Assembly (NCBI GenBank): GCA_903924445.1
Contig: CAIYBQ010000307.1
Coordinates: 1-7,548, forward strand
From: an uncultured Armatimonadota bacterium
GTDB lineage: Bacteria > Armatimonadota > Armatimonadia > Armatimonadales > Armatimonadaceae
Length of the DNA: 7,548 nt
Direction of reading: 5' to 3'
The notes beneath the pieces were generated by a model, which was not told the origin of the DNA, searched no databases, and worked only from the letters and a program-made list of their open reading frames with translations. Shown one piece after another: positions 5,499 through 7,548 of this stretch. The position numbers were made by a program, and so were the translations under genes. Each line of letters starts with the position of its first letter. Position 1 is the first letter of the stretch.

Positions 5499-6547
5499 CA
5501 TTTGAGGAGGTTCATCCTAGCGATGTAACCGATGCTATTCTCCGGGAGCTGCACGGAATAGTGTGCGTGCTCGAACAAGAGCGCCTCCCGGATGACCCTC
5601 CGCCATCCTTTGACATGTTTCAGACAGGGTTCTGTAATGCACACCCGATGATGGCAAATCGGCACTGGCTGATCCGGTCAACGGGTGGCGTGGCACTTGG
5701 GAGAATTGACTACTCAACGCTGCGCTCTGAGGAAAACCAACATCTGGTGCAGCTGCGCATTGGAATTCTCCCAGAGCATCGCGGCTATGGAATTGCGAAG
5801 CGCGCGCTCCCGATGCTGATTGACTTGGCCCGTGCGGAAAACCGTACGGTCATCATGGCGAGGACGTACAGCACAGTCCCAAGCGGTGTTGCGTTCATGA
5901 AGTGTCTTGGGGCTGAAGCCAGCCTCACAGAAGAATGTGTCCAGGTGCGCATTGCGGATATCCCGGCAGCGTTACTTGAAAAGCATATGCCACATACCCC
6001 AGATGGGTATAAACTCCACATCTGGCGAAATGCGTATCCGGAGTGCCACATCAACGATGCGGTTATGCTGCATGGCTTGGTAAACGAGGTACCTCGTGGC
6101 AGCTTGGATGTCAGTGACATCACGACGACTCCCGAGCAGCAGCGGGATGAAGAGGCGGCCTACGCGCTGCGCGGCATAAAGCGCTGGACATTTGCTGTCG
6201 AGCATGTTGTATCGGGTGCGTTCATCGGCTTCTCGGAAGTCTTTCAAAGCGCGGGTAAGCCGCACGTCCTCCAGCAGGGCATCACTGCAATCGGGAAAGA
6301 CCACCGTGGCCACGGCCTTGGCTGGTGGGTAAAGTTCACGGCCATCAAGACAATCAAGATGGAAGCTCCAGATGTCACTGTGATTCGGACAGAAAACGCC
6401 GTGGGCAATGCTGGCATCGCGCATATAAACGCTGTCTTAGGTTTCAAAGTCACGATGGAGGAGACTATTTGGCAGGTTTCTCTTGGTGACCTAACGAAGT
6501 TTGTGGATGAGAGACAATCCGGGGGCGCTTGCTCAGCGGATGTGTAA
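5495..6547 (+). CDS. Tandem GNAT-family N-acetyltransferase (two GNAT domains)
   Basis: A 350-residue protein from GTG at 5495 with two GNAT folds. Domain 1 (about 1-155) has the acetyl-CoA loop LRIGILPEHRGYGIAKRAL (87-105), with the RGYGIA pyrophosphate-binding motif at 96-101. Domain 2 (about 165-335) has KDHRGHGLGWW (268-278), with RGHGLG at 271-276, and ends with the typical RTENAVGNAGIAHINAVLGF (298-317), matching the T-x-N...N..LGF pattern of tandem acetyltransferases such as those related to mycothiol synthase. Both cofactor motifs look intact. The acceptor (amine, antibiotic, thiol or protein) cannot be told. The GTG overlaps the TGA of the propeller gene by four bases, indicating translational coupling; AGGA sits only one base upstream, so ribosomes arriving from the previous gene probably reinitiate. 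The open frame continues upstream inside the propeller gene, but that part does not look like protein of this family. Confidence 0.88.
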   Translation: MTFEEVHPSDVTDAILRELHGIVCVLEQERLPDDPPPSFDMFQTGFCNAHPMMANRHWLIRSTGGVALGRIDYSTLRSEENQHLVQLRIGILPEHRGYGIAKRALPMLIDLARAENRTVIMARTYSTVPSGVAFMKCLGAEASLTEECVQVRIADIPAALLEKHMPHTPDGYKLHIWRNAYPECHINDAVMLHGLVNEVPRGSLDVSDITTTPEQQRDEEAAYALRGIKRWTFAVEHVVSGAFIGFSEVFQSAGKPHVLQQGITAIGKDHRGHGLGWWVKFTAIKTIKMEAPDVTVIRTENAVGNAGIAHINAVLGFKVTMEETIWQVSLGDLTKFVDERQSGGACSADV

Positions 6548-6552
6548 GGAGG
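6547..6552 (+). promoter_or_regulatory. Strong Shine-Dalgarno of the nucleoside hydrolase gene
   Basis: A full AGGAGG lies seven bases before the ATG at 6560, overlapping the last base of the GNAT stop codon. It is the best ribosome binding site in the window and suggests that the last gene of the operon is translated more strongly than, or independently of, those before it. Confidence 0.8.
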
Positions 6553-6559
6553 CATTGCG

Positions 6560-7480
6560 ATGAAGCAGCCACAAGGTAAGCGGACACCGGTTATTTTCGA
6601 TACGGACATGGGCAACGATGTCGATGATGCGCTGGCGCTTGCTGTATTGCATGCACTCGAGAGTCGGGGTCAGTGCCAGATTCTCGCGTGTACGATGACG
6701 CGCAATGACCCGAAGTCGGCCCTCTATACGGATGCCGTCAACCACTTTTACGGCCGTCCGCGTATCCCAATTGGTGTGATTCGCCATACCAAGCCGGCGG
6801 ATCCAAGCTCTTTTGTTGGCGCTCATTCCCAGTTCAAAACTGCAGTGAATCCCGACACCGCACCGGAAGCCGTTGAGCTGATTCGCAAGACGCTGAAGTC
6901 ACAACAAGATGGCTCCGTGGTCCTGATTCAGGTCGGTTTTTTCAGCAACTTTGCGCGGATGGCAGCAAACCCTGAAGACCGTGCGCTGATTGCGCGCAAG
7001 GTGAAGTTTCTTTCGGTGATGGCGGGCGCGTTTACCAGCATCGATGGCAACGCGCACTTCACTGAGTACAACGTTACGCAGGATGTTCCGAGTGCACAGA
7101 CGCTGACGGAATTGTGGCCGACTCCGATCGTGTGGGGCGGCTTTGAGATCGGCTGGGCATTGCGGTATCCGCTGACATCCGTTGCGCAGGACTTCGGCTA
7201 TGTCGAAAAGCATCCAATTCAGATTGCATACAAGCTCTATTGCCAGCCAAAAGAAGAGCGTCCGTGCTGGGATTTGGCAAGCTGTCTGTATGCCGTCCTT
7301 CCAGACCGCCCAGAGTACTTTTCGCTTTCCGAACACGGTCAGGTGGTAGTCGAAAAGGATGGCTTTACCAAGTTCATTCCAAAGCCCAATGGGCGCGACC
7401 GCTATCTAAAAATGGACATCAAGCAGACGGCGCGGATGCTTGAGGCGCTGGTGGGGTTGACGAGCCAGCCGCCGGGATAA
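6560..7480 (+). CDS. Inosine-uridine-type nucleoside hydrolase, variant subfamily
   Basis: A 306-residue soluble protein of the nucleoside hydrolase superfamily, which cleaves the N-glycosidic bond of ribonucleosides using a calcium ion. The N-terminal aspartate cluster is DTDMGNDVDDALAL (14-27); compared with the usual DTDPGxDDA it has two extra residues, leaving D16, D22 and D23 as likely calcium/ribose ligands. TEYNVTQDVPSA (168-179) matches the substrate-binding E-x-N...D segment (E169, N171, D175). Near the C-terminus WDLASCLYAV (237-246) replaces the classic HDPxA: the calcium-binding Asp (D238) is kept, but Trp stands where the catalytic His of well-studied enzymes lies. The tail carries the typical RYL (281-283). 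The base specificity is unknown. It is the last gene of the operon, 12 bases after the GNAT gene, with the strong ribosome binding site at 6547-6552. The family assignment is secure; the activity is inferred. Confidence 0.9.
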   Translation: MKQPQGKRTPVIFDTDMGNDVDDALALAVLHALESRGQCQILACTMTRNDPKSALYTDAVNHFYGRPRIPIGVIRHTKPADPSSFVGAHSQFKTAVNPDTAPEAVELIRKTLKSQQDGSVVLIQVGFFSNFARMAANPEDRALIARKVKFLSVMAGAFTSIDGNAHFTEYNVTQDVPSAQTLTELWPTPIVWGGFEIGWALRYPLTSVAQDFGYVEKHPIQIAYKLYCQPKEERPCWDLASCLYAVLPDRPEYFSLSEHGQVVVEKDGFTKFIPKPNGRDRYLKMDIKQTARMLEALVGLTSQPPG

Positions 7481-7489
7481 ACGGGAATT

Positions 7490-7525
7490 TACCCCTGTGG
7501 GGTATGGGCACTCACTCTACCCCAC
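7490..7525. terminator. Overlapping alternative hairpins after the operon
   Basis: TACCCC-TGT-GGGGTA (7490-7504) is a perfect 6-bp hairpin. Its right half, extended as GTGGGGTA (7497-7504), can instead pair with TACCCCAC (7518-7525), a perfect 8-bp stem with a 13-base loop. The two cannot form together. No T-run follows either, so an intrinsic terminator is uncertain; the position, ten bases after the nucleoside hydrolase stop, suits a 3'-end structure or a leader element of a gene to the right. Confidence 0.4.
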
Positions 7526-7548
7526 CTGAACGGCATTGCCCGCGTGAT

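Noticed and set aside
5505..5528. AGGAGG followed after 12 bases by ATGTAA, a possible start-stop regulatory element
   Set aside because: The spacing is too long for good initiation, and the bases are explained by the GNAT coding frame (EEVHPSD), so it is most likely chance.

Overview
This is a compact, gene-dense bacterial window of moderately high G+C (mid-50s percent by eye). It uses GTG as well as ATG starts and has very short intergenic gaps. Nothing in it fixes the lineage. The gamma-carbonic-anhydrase-like protein has a C-terminal region familiar from proteobacterial YrdA-type proteins, while the ABC-F protein looks more like the YdiF/Uup type found in many phyla. I therefore leave the phylum open. 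I see no mobile element, CRISPR array, tRNA or rRNA.

Layout. (1) Minus strand, 1-604: a small stand-alone STAS-domain protein followed by the first 88 codons of an NCS2-type (xanthine/uracil family) nucleobase permease that runs off the left edge. (2) Plus strand, 772-2697: a complete two-domain ABC-F ATPase with its own sigma70-like promoter and a strong inverted repeat at the predicted transcription start. (3) Minus strand, 2704-3390: a ureidoglycolate lyase-like cupin enzyme, convergent with the ABC-F gene; both stop codons sit in the arms of one shared stem-loop. (4) A 233-base intergenic stretch (3391-3623) holding divergent control signals. (5) Plus strand, 3624-7480: a tightly packed putative four-gene operon. 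It encodes a gamma-carbonic-anhydrase-like left-handed beta-helix protein, a predicted beta-propeller protein without a signal peptide, a tandem GNAT acetyltransferase (4-base overlap with the gene before it) and an inosine-uridine-type nucleoside hydrolase of a variant subfamily. (6) A short tail, 7481-7548, with two mutually exclusive hairpins.

How it fits together. Three separate transcription units touch purine/nucleobase metabolism: uptake (NCS2 permease), N-riboside cleavage (nucleoside hydrolase) and the last steps of the ureide pathway (ureidoglycolate lyase-like). This suggests a loose purine-scavenging neighbourhood. The role of the propeller, GNAT and carbonic-anhydrase-like genes in it is unknown, and the ABC-F gene is probably an unrelated translation-associated neighbour. 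The two points most worth following are the STAS protein encoded next to a permease that belongs to the same fold superfamily as the STAS-bearing SulP transporters, and the four-gene operon, whose joint function I cannot name.
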